Shown one piece after another: positions 62,980 to 64,000 of a DNA stretch of 64,000 nt (position 1 is the stretch's first letter; the number at the start of each line of letters is the position of its first letter). The position numbers were made by a program, and so were the translations under genes. The DNA is taken from NCBI GenBank assembly GCA_017306245.1, contig JAFKIY010000001.1, forward strand, positions 682,001 through 746,000, read 5' to 3'. The stretch is from Micrococcales bacterium (GTDB lineage Bacteria; Actinomycetota; Actinomycetes; Actinomycetales; Microbacteriaceae). The notes beneath the pieces are model-generated. The model made no database searches and was not told where the DNA came from. It was given only the letters and a program-made list of their open reading frames with translations.

Positions 62980-63017
62980 AGGAAGACCTCTCGGATGACA
63001 CGGAGACTGACAACTGC

Positions 63018-63023
63018 AGTCTA
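63018..63023 (-). promoter_or_regulatory. Candidate -10 of the ctaC operon
   Basis: TAGACT on the minus strand, 38 bases before the ctaC start, leaving a leader that holds the GAGAGG ribosome site. No clear -35 was seen. Confidence 0.35.
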
Positions 63024-63094
63024 TGGAACGCTCCCCAGCCTACTCCGAAGGACGCGCCCGCCATGCCATTAGGGGGCCAAAAACGGGGTAAAAC

Positions 63095-63472
63095 TTAGTT
63101 GAATGAGTCCCCGCAGGCGCAACTTCCGGCCGCGTTGGGGTTATCGATCGTGAAACCCTGCTTCTGGATGGTGTCCTCGAAGTCGATCTTCGCACCGTCG
63201 AGGTACGGAACACTCATCTTGTCGACGACCACCTCGACGCCGTCGAACTCGACCGTGCAGTCGCCGTCGAGGAGTCGTTCATCGAAGTACAGCTGGTAGA
63301 TCAGCCCGGAGCATCCGCCCGGCTGCACGGCGACGCGCAGGCGCAGATCGTCTCTGCCCTCCTGCTCGCACAGCGCGCGGACCTTCTCGGCGGCGGTGCT
63401 CGTCAGGGAAACCCCGTGGGTGGGCCTTTCGGTCTTCACCGTGCCGTTGTCAACCGTGGTCGTGTCAGACAT
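63095..63472 (-). CDS. erpA: A-type iron-sulphur cluster carrier (ErpA/HesB family)
   Basis: A 125-residue A-type carrier with the three cluster cysteines in GGCSGLIYQL (about 53-62) and the C-terminal SCACGDSF (about 116-123). The N-terminus has a 20-residue extension before the domain start VSLTSTAAEKVRAL. It delivers 4Fe-4S or 2Fe-2S clusters to target proteins. Its place beside the oxidase genes is common in actinobacteria; the symbol is given by family, and IscA-type naming is also possible. Confidence 0.9.
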   Translation of the reverse strand: MSDTTTVDNGTVKTERPTHGVSLTSTAAEKVRALCEQEGRDDLRLRVAVQPGGCSGLIYQLYFDERLLDGDCTVEFDGVEVVVDKMSVPYLDGAKIDFEDTIQKQGFTIDNPNAAGSCACGDSFN

Positions 63473-63508
63473 GAACTGCTCCCTCTGTCACCTTCCAGTG
63501 TAGGCGCA

Positions 63509-64000
63509 TCAGCTGCGAGAGTTCAGCCGCGCCAGGAGTGTCGCCTCGGTCAGGACGGCGCGACGGAACACGCCGAGGTGAAGCGACTCGTTGGGGCTGT
63601 GCGCCCGGGAATCGGGGTCTTCGACGCCCGTGACCAGGATCTGCGCGGCGGGAAACAAGTCGACGAGGTCGGAGATGAACGGAATTGATCCGCCGATGCC
63701 GGTCTCCACCGGGTCAACTCCCCAGGCATCTGCCATCGCCCGCTTCACCTCGGCCACGGCCCAACCGCTCGTGTCCACGAGGAACGGGTCCCCCTTGTCG
63801 ACGTCATCGATGTCGATAACGGCACCGAAGGGGGCGTTGGCGCGGAGGTGGCGCTCGAGCGCGTCGAACGCCTCGGCCGCGGATTGGCCGGGGGCGATTC
63901 GCGCGCTCACCCGGACGGACACCGCAGGCAAGAGCGTATTCGACGCGTTCGCGACCGTGGGCGCGTCGATGCCGGTGACCGTGATGGACGGCTGGAACCA
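63509..64000 (-). CDS. M20 family peptidase, C-terminal part (cut by the window edge)
   Basis: The last 163 codons of a gene that continues beyond position 64000. The visible part contains the end of the dimerisation domain (TVANASNTLLPAVSVRVSAR) and the C-terminal catalytic half with GGSIPFISDLVDLFP and the metal-region histidine in AHSPNESLHLG, typical of M20 dipeptidases. It differs from the M20 protein at 28.6 kb, so the genome has at least two. The frame is open to the window edge. Confidence 0.88.
   Translation of the reverse strand, partial: WFQPSITVTGIDAPTVANASNTLLPAVSVRVSARIAPGQSAAEAFDALERHLRANAPFGAVIDIDDVDKGDPFLVDTSGWAVAEVKRAMADAWGVDPVETGIGGSIPFISDLVDLFPAAQILVTGVEDPDSRAHSPNESLHLGVFRRAVLTEATLLARLNSRS

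Noticed and set aside
1-64000. CRISPR arrays, prophage genes and intact insertion sequences
   Set aside because: None was seen on reading the sequence: no regularly spaced repeats, no transposase with inverted ends, no phage structural genes.

Overview
The window is a high-GC actinobacterial chromosome segment, most likely from the family Microbacteriaceae (inference). Support comes from the gene content: a DUF222/HNH endonuclease, mycothiol ligase MshC, RNA polymerase-binding RbpA, PafB/PafC, HelY, a lipoprotein N-acyltransferase next to polyprenol-phosphate mannose synthase, and an actinobacterial bcc-aa3 respiratory chain (QcrCAB with CtaC, CtaD, CtaE, CtaF). No phage, plasmid, CRISPR or intact insertion sequence was seen.

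Layout. 0-8.2 kb: DUF222/HNH gene, a GNAT acetyltransferase, two tandem paralogous one-helix microproteins with duplicated promoters, a membrane methyltransferase, a thioesterase, an amidase, and a TetR-ABC exporter operon with two matched operators. 8.3-18.3 kb: a one-strand accessory cluster (GntR regulator, glutamine-synthetase-like ligase, aldehyde dehydrogenase, short-chain dehydrogenase, class I amidotransferase-type hydrolase, MgtC-like protein, then a four-gene ABC importer). It reads as uptake and gamma-glutamylated catabolism of an amine; having an alcohol dehydrogenase and no amine oxidase points to an amino alcohol. 18.3-28.4 kb: PAP2 phosphatase, Lgt, a 743-residue unrecognised membrane coiled-coil protein, a PadR-UbiB kinase pair, a 3-ketosphinganine-reductase-like SDR, an SGNH hydrolase and two reductases. 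28.4-43.6 kb: tRNA-Leu(GAG), an M20 peptidase and a dense housekeeping run uppP-mshC, PAC2, HAD, trmI, FKBP, pafB-pafC, tatA-tatC, helY, lnt, ppm1. The Pup-proteasome genes that many actinobacteria carry between trmI and pafB are absent.

43.6-51.4 kb: rbpA, a glycerophosphodiesterase, an SPFH-NfeD pair, an SDR, an S9 peptidase and a short UvrA paralogue. 51.4-52.8 kb: an AT-richer islet with decayed coding sequence and a small zinc-ribbon gene. 52.8-64 kb: an FMN-dependent lactate monooxygenase-type enzyme, trpD, then the respiratory block ctaE-qcrC-qcrA-qcrB facing ctaF-ctaD-ctaC, an ErpA-type Fe-S protein and a truncated M20 peptidase.

Many genes have a TANNNT-type -10 hexamer ending 6-8 bases before the start codon and no Shine-Dalgarno sequence, which predicts widespread leaderless transcription. 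Several operons are translationally coupled by 4-8 base overlaps. All functions are read from sequence motifs and neighbours; no database search was run.
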